A stretch of 64,000 nucleotides of DNA from Rhodobiaceae bacterium (GCA_020637895.1 JACKJP010000003.1:443333-507332); one strand, 5' to 3'. Shown: positions 1 through 9,902, counted from the first letter of the stretch. The notes: generated by a model not told the origin, from the letters alone. Translations and numbers: made by a program.

Positions 1-10
1 ATTGCGCAGC

Positions 11-46
11 GGTATGGAATGCCCGGTCAAGCCGCGCAATGACGAC
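11..46. repeat. Dispersed palindromic repeat, copy 1, overlapping the tamA start
   Basis: A short element with a GCCCGGTCAAGCCG core. Related copies lie at 7708-7746, 7797-7832 (inverted), 7874-7906 (degenerate), 33790-33826, 33864-33899 and 34050-34086. The full palindrome in better copies reads ATTGCCCGG-TCAAG-CCGGGCAAT; this copy has two mismatches (AATGCCCGG and CCGCGCAAT). Its 3' part, including the conserved CAATGACGAC, supplies the first possible ATG of tamA. Confidence 0.7.
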
Positions 47-1961
47 GCTATTGGCCATGGCAATCGCGATGGTCGCTTTCGCAGTGTTGTGCGCACCCCA
101 GCGCGCGCAGGCTTTCGAACTCTTTGGCGTAAAGTTTCTCGAAGGCGGCAAGCTTTTCAACAAGGCTGGCGCGGAAGCCGAAGACACAATCGGCGAACCG
201 CACAATTATGATGTCGAATTCGTCGTCACGGGTGAGGGCGTCGACAAGGATACGCTGGAAGGCGCATCCAATCTCTGGACAGACCGCAAGAAGCCGGCAT
301 CGGGCGCGGGCGGGCTCATCGCAAAGGCGCGTGGCGACTATGACCGTATGCTGGGCGTGCTCTACGCAGAAGCACGCTACGGCGGTTCCATTTCCATTGA
401 AATCGACGGACGAGAAGCTTCCGGCCTGCCGCCTGATGCGCGGCTGAACGAGCGGTCCAAGGTACGTATCCTGATCGATCCCGGGCCGGAATTTACGTTC
501 GGTGAAGCGCGGATCATCAATCAGGCGCCGGCACCGCTCTCTCGCGGCGACGAGGTGGAATTGCCGGCAGCGGAAGGCTTTCTGACCGGGCAAGTGGCGA
601 AGGCGGGAACGGTTCTCAAGGCCGAGAGGCTGGCCATCGAGGCCTGGCGGCAGCTTGGCCACGCCAAGGCGAAAGCGGCCAGGCGCGTCGTCGAGGCCGA
701 CCACCGGACGCAGACACTCGATGTGACCATCACGATAGATCCAGGCCCGCTCGCCCGCTATGGCGCGACGACCGTCGAGGGCACGGAGCGGATGGACCCC
801 GACTTCGTGGCGTATATGGCAGGGCTGACCCCCGGCAAGGAATACGATCCCGATGACGTTGACCGCGGCGCCAAGCGGCTCGCGCGCATGGATGTCTTCC
901 GGTCGGTACGGATCGAGGAAGCGGAGACGATCGGGCCGGACGGCCTGCTCGACCACCGCATTCCGGTCCAGGAACGCAAGCTCCGGCGCTTTGGCGTGGG
1001 TGCCAGCTATTCCTCCGTCGACGGGGCTGGGCTCGAAGCCTACTGGCTGCACAGGAACCTGTTCGGCAGGGCTGAGCGCTTTCGTCTGGAAGGCCGCGTC
1101 GCCGGCATCAACAGCGGCAATCCGGACGACTACACCTACCGTCTGGGTGCCACCTTCACCAAGCCGGGTACGTTTACGCCGGATACCGACTTCAGCGCGT
1201 CTGTGATCGGCGAGCGCGAGGTGCTGGAGCCCTACACGCGCACCGGTGTCACGGCGACGGCCGGCTATCTGCATCGGTTCGATGAGTATCTGACGGGCAA
1301 GCTCTATCTCGACGGGCGGCATGCCCGTTTCAAGGACGTACCTTTCGGGACGCGTGACTTCTCCTCGCTCGGGTTCCTCGCCGGCATCGCCTATGACACG
1401 CGCGACAAGGAAAACGATGCGACGCGAGGCGTCTTTGCCGAACTCGTCGCCGAGCCGTTCCACGAATTCAACTACGGGAATACGGCGGCCCGATTCACGG
1501 CCGAAGCACGCGCTTACCTCGGGCTTGGGAACGATGACCGGCTGGTTCTTGCCGGCCGCGCGAAAATCGGGACGCTCGCGGGCTCCTCGATCGCGCAGAC
1601 GGCGCCTGATCGCCTGTTCTTTGCAGGTGGGGGCGGTTCGGTGCGCGGCTATGCCTATCGCAATATCGGCGTGACGCTGCCGTCGGGCTTCACGGTGGGC
1701 GGCCGATCGCTGGTGGAAGGTTCGGTTGAGCTGCGCGCCCGCGTCACGGACACGCTGGGCGTCGTCGCATTTGCCGATGCCGGCACGGTCGGGATGGACC
1801 CGTTCGATGCATTCGGCGAGGACCTGCATGTCGGGGTCGGTGCCGGCATCCGCTACTATACCGGTCTTGGGCCGCTCCGATTCGACGTCGCCTTTCCGCT
1901 CGACAAGCGGCCCGGCGACCCGGACGTCGCCTTTTACGTCGGGATTGGACAGGCATTTTGA
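39..1961 (+). CDS. tamA: TamA-like outer-membrane assembly protein (Omp85/BamA family)
   Basis: Outer-membrane Omp85-family protein that, with TamB, assists insertion of outer-membrane proteins or lipid transport between membranes. The 640-residue product starts with a hydrophobic signal segment ending near AQA-FEL, continues through about 240 residues of POTRA-like domains, and ends in a beta-barrel with the family hallmark GGGGSVRGYAYRNIG around residue 540 and a terminal phenylalanine (GIGQAF). The frame is open upstream to the window edge, and the ATG at 39 leaves the signal peptide without a basic N-region, whereas upstream codons give arginines. The true start may therefore lie before the window or at one of several nearby ATGs (57, 69). 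It overlaps tamB by 4 bases. The family call is firm; the start is not. Confidence 0.9.
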   Translation: MTTLLAMAIAMVAFAVLCAPQRAQAFELFGVKFLEGGKLFNKAGAEAEDTIGEPHNYDVEFVVTGEGVDKDTLEGASNLWTDRKKPASGAGGLIAKARGDYDRMLGVLYAEARYGGSISIEIDGREASGLPPDARLNERSKVRILIDPGPEFTFGEARIINQAPAPLSRGDEVELPAAEGFLTGQVAKAGTVLKAERLAIEAWRQLGHAKAKAARRVVEADHRTQTLDVTITIDPGPLARYGATTVEGTERMDPDFVAYMAGLTPGKEYDPDDVDRGAKRLARMDVFRSVRIEEAETIGPDGLLDHRIPVQERKLRRFGVGASYSSVDGAGLEAYWLHRNLFGRAERFRLEGRVAGINSGNPDDYTYRLGATFTKPGTFTPDTDFSASVIGEREVLEPYTRTGVTATAGYLHRFDEYLTGKLYLDGRHARFKDVPFGTRDFSSLGFLAGIAYDTRDKENDATRGVFAELVAEPFHEFNYGNTAARFTAEARAYLGLGNDDRLVLAGRAKIGTLAGSSIAQTAPDRLFFAGGGGSVRGYAYRNIGVTLPSGFTVGGRSLVEGSVELRARVTDTLGVVAFADAGTVGMDPFDAFGEDLHVGVGAGIRYYTGLGPLRFDVAFPLDKRPGDPDVAFYVGIGQAF

Positions 1962-4900
1962 GAAAGCTGCTGGCAGCCCTGCTTCTGCTCATTCCGCTCG
2001 GGTTCGTTCTCGCGGGGCGCACCGACGCGCAAGGCCAGGGACAGGACGCGCAGGTCCAGGCAGGGCAGAACCAGACACCCGAAGAGGAACGGTCGTCGTT
2101 TCTTTCGTTTGTCGAAAACCAGCTCTCGGCGCCGGGCCGGCAGATACGCATCGGGTCGATCCAGGGCATCCTTTCTTCCAACGCGACGATCAGTGAAATC
2201 ACCGTCGCGGACGATCAGGGCGTATGGCTGCGCATTGAGAATGCCGGGATCGTGTGGACACGCTCGGCGCTGCTGCTGCGCCGTCTCGACATCCAGCGGT
2301 TGTCGGCGGAACGGATCGAGGTTCTCCGGCTTCCCGAACCCGCGGCAGGGACGCCGGCGCCAGAGGCCGGCGGGTTCCAGTTGCCGGAGTTGCCGCTGGC
2401 GATCACAATGGACGCGCTTGCCGTCGATCATGTCGTTTTCGGCGAGCCGGTTTTCGGCCTCGCCTCGGAAATCGCGCTTGCCGGCAATCTGACGCTCGAC
2501 GACGGATCGCTGGATACGGCGCTGCAGATCCGCCGGCTCGACGGGCCGGGCGGGTCGCTTGATCTATCGGCTGCGTTTGCGAACGCGACGCGCGACCTCA
2601 CCATCGATTTCACGCTCGACGAACCGGCCGACGGCGTGGTTGCCAATCTCGCCAATATCGAGGGCCGCCCGCCAATCCGCCTTGCCGTGCAGGGCGAGGG
2701 GCCGCTGGACGAATTCGATCTGAAGCTGGCGCTTGATGCGGCAGGCAGCAGGACGCTTTCCGGCGACGTGGAATTGCGCCGACCCGATGAAGACCTGAAC
2801 TTCACGGCACGGTTGGGCGGACCGCTGGCCCGGCTGGTCGCACCGGCCTACCGGCCCTTCTTCGGCGAGGAAACGCAGCTGGCGCTGGCCGGCACGGTGA
2901 AAAACGCGGGCGGCTTCCGCATCGCGGATTTCGGCCTTTCAAGCGGCGCTCTGACGCTTTCCGGCAATGGCGAAACCGCGGCGGATGGCTTTCTTCGCCA
3001 GCTTTCCGTTCAGGGACGTCTTGGCGGCGGAACGGAGCCCGTCATGCTGCCGCTCCCTGGCGGTGACAAGACGCTGCGTCGCGGTACGCTCGACATAAAC
3101 TTCGGCGGCGGCGGTTCTGACCGTTGGTCTGCCGTGATGGATTTGCAGGGGCTGGATACGGGCACGCTTGCAGCGCAGACGGTGCGGCTGTCACTCGGCG
3201 GCAGGACTGACAACCTCGATACGGCCGATGCGCGTCATATCACCTTTACGATCGATGGGGGTGCCGAGGGCCTTTCCTCACCGCAACGTGAAATCGAAGA
3301 GGCGATCGGGACAAGGCTGTCGCTTTCCGGCAATGGCGAATGGCGATCCGGGTCGCCGATCCGTCTCGAGCGCGCTGCCGTTTCCGGCAAGGCGGTCAAC
3401 CTGACCGCGCAGGGCGATATCGAAGACTATGACTTCAAGGGGCAGGCGACGCTGCAGGCGCCGGCGCTGGCGGCATTTTCCGGTATTGCCGGACGTGACC
3501 TCTCCGGATCGGCGAATCTGGCGGCAAACGGCACTGTCTCTCCTTTGACCGGTGCGTTCGATCTCGCGCTCGACGGGACGGCAGACGACCTGATGCTCGG
3601 GATTTCCGCCGACCGGCTCTTTGCGGGCGAAACGAAAATTACCGGCGGTCTGGCGCGCGACGAAAAGGGCATCACCGCAAAGGAATTTCGGATCGGCAAC
3701 GAGCGCGCGGTGCTGAGCGCGAACGGCACCTACGGATCGGAGGCTTCCGATTTCGCCTTCGAGGCAAATTTGGCCGACGCTTCGCTGCTCACCGAAAATG
3801 CTTCCGGGAAACTGACGGCGCGGGGAACGGCCAGGGGCGCAGATGGCCGTATCAACGTATCGCTGACCGCCGACATGCCTTCCGGCATGCTGTTGAAGAA
3901 GAAGCTGACGGAAGGCGTTTTCAGCTTCAGCGGCGTGCAGGAGGACGGCGGGCTTAGCGGCAATATCGATGGCAACGCGTTTCTGGATGGTGTGGCCGCA
4001 CGCCTGAACGCCGACATTGCCATGGCCAAGGGTGAAACGCGGATCGACGACCTCGATTTCAGCGCGGGCGGCGCAGCCGTCACCGGTTCCATTGCGCAAA
4101 ATCGCGACGGTCTTTTCTTCGGCCAGATCAAGATCGCAGCGGCGGACATATCGACAGCGGCGGCGCTGGCCCTTACCGAAGCGTCCGGCGCGCTGAATGC
4201 CGACATCAAGCTGAACGGCGCTGAAGGCAAGCAGAATGCGTCGATCCGCGCGGATGCGAAGGGCCTGATTTTCGGCGAGACGCGAATTGGCGAGGCCGAA
4301 ATTCAGGCGGCTGTGCAGGACGCATTCGGCGTGCCGATGGTCGATGGGTCGCTGAGCGCGGTCAATGCTTCTGTCAGCGGGATCGAGATTGCGCGCCTTG
4401 CCGCGAATGCCGGCCGGCAGGGTGAGGCAACGAGCTTCACGGCGAGCGCCGCACTAAAGAACGGAACAGATGCCCAAATTGAAGGGGCGCTGGCGCCGGA
4501 AGGGCTGGGATACAGGCTGGATCTCCAACGGTTCGACCTTGCTCAGGGGCAGATGAAGGCGCAACTGGCGAAACCCGCCTCGCTGCTGGTTGAGGGGCGA
4601 GACGTGCGCGTGGACGCTTTCGTCATGGATATCGGCGGTGGAAGTGTTTCCGCGTCGGGCACCTATGCCGACACCCTCGGGCTGGACATCGTGATCCGCG
4701 ATCTGCCGCTTGCGATCGGCAACGCCGTGAAACCCGATCTCAAGCTTGCCGGCACCGTCAATGGTACCGCGAGAGCAACCGGCAAACGCGATGACCCGAT
4801 CCTCGATTTCGATCTTGCGGCGCGCGGCATTCGCGCGGCGGTTCTGACCGATGCCGGGCTTGGAGCGATAAATATTCAGGCCCGGGGACGCACCGAAGGC

Positions 4901-6598
4901 GAGCGCCTTTCCGTCAAATCGACCATTGCCGCCGAAGGCGGAATGCGCGCGAGTGCCGATGGTACTGTGACACTTCCAGACGGAGCGCTCGCGCTCGATG
5001 TCGCACTGACGAGCTTTCCTCTCGATCCGCTCAATGCAGTCGTGAAGGGGCAGGACCTGAAAGGCCGTATCACCGGAACGGCGCGGGTCGGCGGGACGAT
5101 TAATAATCCCGCCGCAGATTTCAACCTGCAGGGAAGCGGCCTGTCGGCAGCGCCGGTCGCTTTCGCAGCGCCGATTACCGCCAGCGCGGATGGACGCTAT
5201 GGCGAGGGCGTCCTGACGCTGGCTTCCGCCCGCGCCAACGGGGCGCAGGGGCTTTCGCTTGCCGCCAGCGGGCGCGTGCCGGTCTCGGGCAATGGTCTGC
5301 AGCTGAGGGTGAATGGTTCGGCCCCGCTGGCGCTTGCCAGTCAATTCACCGCCGACCGGGGCACCCAGCTTTCGGGCGCCGTCAATCTGGATGCCAGCGT
5401 GACCGGCAGCTTCAGTGCACCCGTGGTCAGTGGCCAGATTTCTGCCTCGGGCGCACAGATCGTCGATCCGGAAACAAATCTGCGCCTCAACGACATTACG
5501 CTGGCCGCGCAGCTGAGTGCCGAGCAGGTGACAATCAACCGGCTGACCGCATCCGTCGCGGGCGGTGGCACCGTGAGCGGGCAGGGCACGGTGTCGCTTT
5601 CGCCGGGTTATCCGGCAAACATCGCCATTGCGCTGCGCCAGGCGCGCTATGCCGATGGACAGTTCGTGGTTGCCACGCTGAGCGGCGATCTGAATGTTAC
5701 GGGGCCCCTGGCGCGCGATCCGCTCATCACAGGTGGCATCCGTGTCGAACGTGCGGAGCTGACAATCGCCAGCACGTTCGGCAGCGCGGCCTCGAGGCTG
5801 GAGGTCAAGCACGTCGCGCCGCCGCCGAAGGTCGCCGCAACGCTGAACAGAGCACGACGGACCGTAGCGGGCGCGCCGCCAATGCCGACAGCGCGGCCGG
5901 CCATCGCCCGTGTCGATATCCGTATCGATGCGCCAAACCGCATCTTCATCCGCGGACGCGGACTGGATGCGGAAGTGGGCGGTGCGGTGCGCATTACCGG
6001 GCCGGTCACGAATATCGTGCCGGTCGGCAGCTTCGACCTGATCCGCGGCCGGCTATCCATCCTCGGCAAGCGCATTACCTTCGATGAAGGCAATGTGACG
6101 CTGATTGGCGATCTCGATCCGTTCGTCAATCTTGTCGCGCGCAACGAGAGCGACGACATCACCGTGCTCATCACCGTGCGCGGGCGTGTTTCCGACCCGT
6201 CCATCCTCTTCTCGTCGCAGCCAGCGCTGCCTCAGGACGAAGTGCTGGCAAGGCTGATATTCAACCGTGGCTTGAGCGAACTGTCGCCGCTGCAGATCGC
6301 GAGCCTCGCGGCCGCTGCGGCGGAACTGGCGGGCGGCAGCAACAATTCGCTGCTGTCGTCCCTGCGCGGCGCGGCCGGGCTGGACGACCTCGAGGTCGTC
6401 ACGGATGCGGAGGGAAATACGGCGGTGCGGGCCGGGCGCTATGTGCGCGACAATGTCTATCTCGGCGTGGAGGCAGGGGCGAACGGCTCAACGCGCGGGA
6501 CGGTCAATCTCGACGTGACCAAGAACCTGAAGGCGCGCGGGGGCGTCGGCTCCGACGGGCGTACCGACCTCGGCATATTCTTCGAGAAGGATTATTGA
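1958..6598 (+). CDS. tamB: TamB-like translocation and assembly module protein
   Basis: Inner-membrane-anchored periplasmic protein that spans to the outer membrane and partners TamA. The 1546-residue product has an N-terminal hydrophobic anchor (about residues 3-20), a long beta-rich middle of repeated short strands typical of bridge-like lipid-transfer proteins, and a C-terminal TamB (formerly DUF490) domain with LARLIFNRGLSELSPLQIA and an ending GIFFEKDY. The start is TTG within the tamA stop (TTGA overlap), implying translational coupling. Length is usual for the family. Gene order tamA-tamB supports the assignment. Confidence 0.93.
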   Translation: MRKLLAALLLLIPLGFVLAGRTDAQGQGQDAQVQAGQNQTPEEERSSFLSFVENQLSAPGRQIRIGSIQGILSSNATISEITVADDQGVWLRIENAGIVWTRSALLLRRLDIQRLSAERIEVLRLPEPAAGTPAPEAGGFQLPELPLAITMDALAVDHVVFGEPVFGLASEIALAGNLTLDDGSLDTALQIRRLDGPGGSLDLSAAFANATRDLTIDFTLDEPADGVVANLANIEGRPPIRLAVQGEGPLDEFDLKLALDAAGSRTLSGDVELRRPDEDLNFTARLGGPLARLVAPAYRPFFGEETQLALAGTVKNAGGFRIADFGLSSGALTLSGNGETAADGFLRQLSVQGRLGGGTEPVMLPLPGGDKTLRRGTLDINFGGGGSDRWSAVMDLQGLDTGTLAAQTVRLSLGGRTDNLDTADARHITFTIDGGAEGLSSPQREIEEAIGTRLSLSGNGEWRSGSPIRLERAAVSGKAVNLTAQGDIEDYDFKGQATLQAPALAAFSGIAGRDLSGSANLAANGTVSPLTGAFDLALDGTADDLMLGISADRLFAGETKITGGLARDEKGITAKEFRIGNERAVLSANGTYGSEASDFAFEANLADASLLTENASGKLTARGTARGADGRINVSLTADMPSGMLLKKKLTEGVFSFSGVQEDGGLSGNIDGNAFLDGVAARLNADIAMAKGETRIDDLDFSAGGAAVTGSIAQNRDGLFFGQIKIAAADISTAAALALTEASGALNADIKLNGAEGKQNASIRADAKGLIFGETRIGEAEIQAAVQDAFGVPMVDGSLSAVNASVSGIEIARLAANAGRQGEATSFTASAALKNGTDAQIEGALAPEGLGYRLDLQRFDLAQGQMKAQLAKPASLLVEGRDVRVDAFVMDIGGGSVSASGTYADTLGLDIVIRDLPLAIGNAVKPDLKLAGTVNGTARATGKRDDPILDFDLAARGIRAAVLTDAGLGAINIQARGRTEGERLSVKSTIAAEGGMRASADGTVTLPDGALALDVALTSFPLDPLNAVVKGQDLKGRITGTARVGGTINNPAADFNLQGSGLSAAPVAFAAPITASADGRYGEGVLTLASARANGAQGLSLAASGRVPVSGNGLQLRVNGSAPLALASQFTADRGTQLSGAVNLDASVTGSFSAPVVSGQISASGAQIVDPETNLRLNDITLAAQLSAEQVTINRLTASVAGGGTVSGQGTVSLSPGYPANIAIALRQARYADGQFVVATLSGDLNVTGPLARDPLITGGIRVERAELTIASTFGSAASRLEVKHVAPPPKVAATLNRARRTVAGAPPMPTARPAIARVDIRIDAPNRIFIRGRGLDAEVGGAVRITGPVTNIVPVGSFDLIRGRLSILGKRITFDEGNVTLIGDLDPFVNLVARNESDDITVLITVRGRVSDPSILFSSQPALPQDEVLARLIFNRGLSELSPLQIASLAAAAAELAGGSNNSLLSSLRGAAGLDDLEVVTDAEGNTAVRAGRYVRDNVYLGVEAGANGSTRGTVNLDVTKNLKARGGVGSDGRTDLGIFFEKDY

Positions 6599-6602
6599 CG
6601 CA

Positions 6603-6869
6603 CTAGTGCGTTTGAAATGATGGGCGACAAGCCACCAGCGCACGGGCCGCGGCGGCGCTTCGTTCGGCCACAATCTCCTTTGCGCTGATGCCCATATATT
6701 CGGTCCCCAGCCAATACAGCCGGGCAGCGGTGTCGGCCTCGCTGGCTTCGCGATCCATCAGCATCACGTAGATTTCGCCGACATAGTTGTCGTATTCACC
6801 TTCGGCATCAGGCAAATCCCCGATACCGATGGGGTCCCAGACCTGATTGAGTATCCGGCGCACTTCCAT
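6603..6869 (-). CDS. Small conserved hypothetical protein
   Basis: An 88-residue cytoplasmic protein if it begins at MEVRRILNQVWDPIG. It contains a WDPIGI...EYDNYV pattern that I associate with small proteins of unknown function in alphaproteobacteria. No signal peptide or membrane segment is visible. I chose the ATG at 6869 because AGAGA stands 7 bases upstream; in-frame starts at 6911 (MSHGRNKY) and 6986 are possible but poorly placed, and the last would overlap the divergent GST gene. It converges with tamB, the stop codons being only a few bases apart. Function unknown. Confidence 0.65.
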   Translation of the reverse strand: MEVRRILNQVWDPIGIGDLPDAEGEYDNYVGEIYVMLMDREASEADTAARLYWLGTEYMGISAKEIVAERSAAAARALVACRPSFQTH

Positions 6870-6980
6870 GCGATGTTCTCTAGACTGATATTTGTTTCGA
6901 CCGTGAGACATGACAACGCCAAGGCATTCCAAGGATACAGCCGCTAGAAAACGACTTTGCGATTGAGAAGAAGGGATACC

Positions 6981-7670
6981 ATGCATCTTTATATCGCCAA
7001 CCAGCTCTATTCCTCATGGTCGCTCAGGCCGTGGCTGCTGATGACCGCGCTGGATATTCCCTTCGAGCAGACCGTGATCGCGATGGGCTTTCCCGATACG
7101 CGGCGACAAATGCTGGACGTGTCGCCGACCGGAAAGATGCCGTGTCTGCATGATGGCGATGTGCGTGTGTGGGAGAGCCTCGCCATCATCGACTATCTGG
7201 CGGACAATTTTCCCGACAAGCGCGTCTGGCCGGCGGAAAAGGCGGCAAGGGCGCATGCGCGGGCGGCATCAGCGGAAATGCATGCCGGCTTCACCGCGCT
7301 GCGGAGCGCGTGCCCGATGAACCTCGGCAAGCGCTTCCGCCCGCGCGACATGGGGCTCGACGTCGCCGCCGACGTGACACGTGTTGAAGGCTTGTGGGCA
7401 GAAGCGCGCGAAAAATTCGGGAGCGGAGGCGATTTCCTCTATGGGGATTTCTGCGCGGCCGATGCGATGTATGCGCCGGTGGTGACGCGGCTCGATACCT
7501 ATCAGATCCCGGTGATGCCGCAGGCGAGGGTCTATATGGACGCCGTTCTCAATCATCCCGCATTTGTCAAATGGCGTGAGGCAGGGCTGGCAGAGCCCTG
7601 GACCTTGCCGCATTACGACGAAGGCTGGATGCCTGCGGAGATATTTCATCACCCGAATGGAGATGCCTAG
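6981..7670 (+). CDS. Glutathione S-transferase family protein
   Basis: A 229-residue soluble protein with a thioredoxin-fold N-terminal GST domain (NQLYSSWSLRPWLL near residues 7-20, SPTGKMPCLHD with the cis-proline motif, WESLAIIDYL as the glutathione-binding ES segment) and an all-helical C-terminal domain. The SSWS active-site region resembles the YfcF/maleylacetoacetate-isomerase-like branch, where a serine activates glutathione. The ATG at 6981 follows AGAAGGG. The substrate cannot be told; stress defence or aromatic-compound isomerisation are typical roles. A second GST gene follows after a repeat-filled gap. Confidence 0.88.
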   Translation: MHLYIANQLYSSWSLRPWLLMTALDIPFEQTVIAMGFPDTRRQMLDVSPTGKMPCLHDGDVRVWESLAIIDYLADNFPDKRVWPAEKAARAHARAASAEMHAGFTALRSACPMNLGKRFRPRDMGLDVAADVTRVEGLWAEAREKFGSGGDFLYGDFCAADAMYAPVVTRLDTYQIPVMPQARVYMDAVLNHPAFVKWREAGLAEPWTLPHYDEGWMPAEIFHHPNGDA

Positions 7671-7707
7671 CCGCGGCTGATGCCGCCGCCGCCCGTGCCG
7701 ACAGGGT

Positions 7708-7906
7708 GGCGGAATGGATTGCCCGGTCAAGCCGGGCAATGACGACTCTCAGATATGGCGCGAGTTTGTCGGCTGCCTTACCGTGCCCTTTCCATTGTCA
7801 TCATCGGGCTTGACCCGATGATCCATTCCTCCGCGCTATCGCTGATCGCGGTGTTCGTAAAGTGCGGGCGGGACGGATTGGCCGTTCAAGCCGGGCAATG
7901 ATGGCG
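7708..7906. repeat. Cluster of three dispersed palindromic elements between GST genes
   Basis: The 323-base gap 7671-7993 has no gene. It holds three copies of one palindromic family: 7708-7746 (TGGATTGCCCGGTCAAGCC), 7797-7832 in inverted orientation (ATCATCGGGCTTGACCCGAT) and 7874-7906, degenerate. Each can fold as a hairpin, and the inverted pair could form a larger cruciform. These are typical intergenic palindromes of alphaproteobacterial genomes and may also end transcription of the upstream GST gene. Confidence 0.75.
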
Positions 7907-7993
7907 CTTGCGAAAAGGTCGGTGGCCTTGCGCGACCGATGTTTTCGTCTGACAGTCCAGCCGCACTGAAGAAGAATCCAAACCGGAGGAAAC

Positions 7994-8617
7994 ATGATCA
8001 CGCTCTACCACGGCACCCGCGCGCGCTCCATTCGACCGCTCTGGACGATGGAGGAACTGGGAGTGCCCTACAGACTCAAAGTGATCCCGTTTCCTGTCGA
8101 TCCATCATATGCCGACATCAATCCGACCGGCACGGTGCCGTATTTCCTCGATGGCGATCTGGCGATGAACGAGTCGGCGGCGATCTGCCAGTACCTGGCG
8201 ACGCGCTATGGGCCGAGCGATCTGGCCGTCGGGCCCGATGAGGCCGGCTACGGGGCGTGGCTGAACTGGCTGACATTCGGCGAGGCCTCCATGACCTTCC
8301 CGCTGACAAGGGCATTCCGTTATGGCGGCGCGCTTGCCAAGCGCTACGGTTCCTATCCCGACGTCGCCGAGCAGCATCTTTCGACGTTCCGTCGAAACCT
8401 GGAAAGGGTGGATGCGGCGCTTGTGGATTCCGAATACCTCGTCGCGGACAGGTTCACCATCGCCGACATCTCGGTTGCCTATAATTTCCAGCTTCTCGAG
8501 ATGATGAAGATGACGGATTTGCTTTCTCCGGCCGCCACAGCCTACTGGGCGCGGCTAAAGGCACGCCCGGCCTGGGCGCGCGCGCAGGACAGGGTGGAGG
8601 ACAGCCACCCGGGATAG
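7994..8617 (+). CDS. Glutathione S-transferase family protein
   Basis: A 207-residue soluble GST. The N-terminal domain has TLYHGTRARSIRPLWTMEEL (active-site region with an arginine-serine motif rather than tyrosine), NPTGTVPYFLDGD with the cis-proline, and MNESAAICQYL for glutathione binding; the C-terminal helical domain carries FTIADISVAY with the conserved N-capping box aspartate. An excellent ribosome site (CCGGAGGAAAC) precedes the ATG. It is unrelated in detail to the GST at 6981, so the two are not a recent duplication. Substrate unknown. Confidence 0.88.
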   Translation: MITLYHGTRARSIRPLWTMEELGVPYRLKVIPFPVDPSYADINPTGTVPYFLDGDLAMNESAAICQYLATRYGPSDLAVGPDEAGYGAWLNWLTFGEASMTFPLTRAFRYGGALAKRYGSYPDVAEQHLSTFRRNLERVDAALVDSEYLVADRFTIADISVAYNFQLLEMMKMTDLLSPAATAYWARLKARPAWARAQDRVEDSHPG

Positions 8618-8638
8618 GTCGTCTTTTTTCACGAAGAC

Positions 8639-9157
8639 CTAGAGGGCTGAGCGTATCGCGTTGGTCATCGGCTCAGTCTTGCGCGCCATGTGGTCGATCA
8701 GGACTTTCGGCAGCTTCTTGCGCGGGCCATTCGCGACAACCTCGGCTTCGTCAAGCAGCAGATCGCCAGAGGCGCCGGGCGCAATTGCGCGCACGCCGAC
8801 ATATATCGCCGGATTGCCGTCGTCGGTGCCTTTGATGTGGATGCCGATGGCCAGCGGTTTGCCGACGCCATCAGCCTTCATCAGGGCAGCAGGATCGGAA
8901 GGCTCACCATCCTTCGCGGCCGATTCCGTATAAACGATGCCGGCAGTCGTGGCAGAAAGTGCCGCACCTTCGAAACGCGCGGCGATGGTCTTGCCGAGGG
9001 CCTCGCAGATCTCCGCCGCGTAAGGCTGCCGCGTCGTGGATTTGCAATAGATGACAATCCCATCGGTGCCCGCAAGCGCTGCGCTCCAGTTAGTCTCTGC
9101 GTGGGCGGGGAGTGCAAATGGGTAGAGCAGTGCGGCTACTATAAGAACTCTTTTCAT
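8639..9157 (-). CDS. Secreted or periplasmic hypothetical protein
   Basis: A 172-residue protein with a classical Sec signal peptide (MKRVLIVAALLYPFALPAHA, cleavage after AHA). The mature part is about 150 residues with two cysteines (YCKSTT and AEICEAL) that could form a disulfide, and no domain I recognise. It converges with the GST gene at 7994. No function proposed. Confidence 0.7.
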   Translation of the reverse strand: MKRVLIVAALLYPFALPAHAETNWSAALAGTDGIVIYCKSTTRQPYAAEICEALGKTIAARFEGAALSATTAGIVYTESAAKDGEPSDPAALMKADGVGKPLAIGIHIKGTDDGNPAIYVGVRAIAPGASGDLLLDEAEVVANGPRKKLPKVLIDHMARKTEPMTNAIRSAL

Positions 9158-9338
9158 CGATCGCGTACCTTGGTTGTCCGGATAACTGATACGTAGAACG
9201 CCGAGTGCGATTTCGAGGCGACGGGCGCTAAATTCGCTTGGAGTTCCCCAGCATCTTTCGCGCTGCGTTTGTACAGGGCTGAAGTGATGCCATCCTGACG
9301 ATGATCATCTCAATGTCAAAGAAAAGTGTCGGTAATCC

Positions 9339-9740
9339 ATGCCCACAAAACTGAAACCCGTTACCGGCGGCAAGACCGTCAAGGCGATCAAGACTGCAGA
9401 CGACGGTTACGACCCGACCTTCTGTCAGACTGCGATTGCGTGTCTAGGTATCGGGCATTCGCTGAGCGCGCTGGCCGGCGAGATCGGCGTGACGCGCCAG
9501 CGTCTGGATCAATGGGTGCTGATGCATGACGATTTTGCGGAGGCACTAAAGATCGGCGAGGCGAAGGCTGTTCTGGCGTGGGAGAAGATACTGCTGAACA
9601 TCGCGATCAATGGTGGCGGCAACGCTACGCTCGCCATGTTCGGACTGAAGAACAGGGCGGGCGACGACTGGCGCGAACGGCAGGACAGCCGGGCCGGTGT
9701 GGTACAGGTGACGATCGCGGGAGATGCGGCGGACTTGTGA
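9339..9740 (+). CDS. Phage terminase small subunit-like protein
   Basis: A 133-residue protein with an N-terminal helix-turn-helix (HSLSALAGEIGVTRQRLDQW, residues about 43-62) followed by a helical segment (FAEALKIGEAKAVLAWEKIL) and a C-terminal GNATLAMFGLKNRAGDDWRE motif. This pattern is characteristic of small terminase subunits of podoviruses and siphoviruses of Alphaproteobacteria, which recognise the packaging site and recruit the large subunit. Its partner is expected directly downstream but lies 11 kb away at 20757, beyond a metabolic operon on the other strand. Preceded by 181 bases with no gene. Confidence in family is good; function is doubtful because the large subunit is broken. 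Confidence 0.75.
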   Translation: MPTKLKPVTGGKTVKAIKTADDGYDPTFCQTAIACLGIGHSLSALAGEIGVTRQRLDQWVLMHDDFAEALKIGEAKAVLAWEKILLNIAINGGGNATLAMFGLKNRAGDDWRERQDSRAGVVQVTIAGDAADL

Positions 9741-9902
9741 ACCGGCCAAAGCGACACCACGTATAGGTCACCAAAGGGTGTCTGACCCACTTCGCGCGTG
9801 CCGGACCTAGCGTTGCCGCTTCCCCCGCAGCACAAGGCATCGCACCCCCTTAAGTTCGGCGCGCGCGAAGTTTTTCTCCGAGAGAAGCCGGAATATGCGG
9901 CC

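Noticed and set aside
48..1829. Long open frame on the minus strand opposite tamA
   Set aside because: Arginine-rich shadow frame typical of high-GC DNA; the plus strand encodes an unmistakable Omp85 protein.
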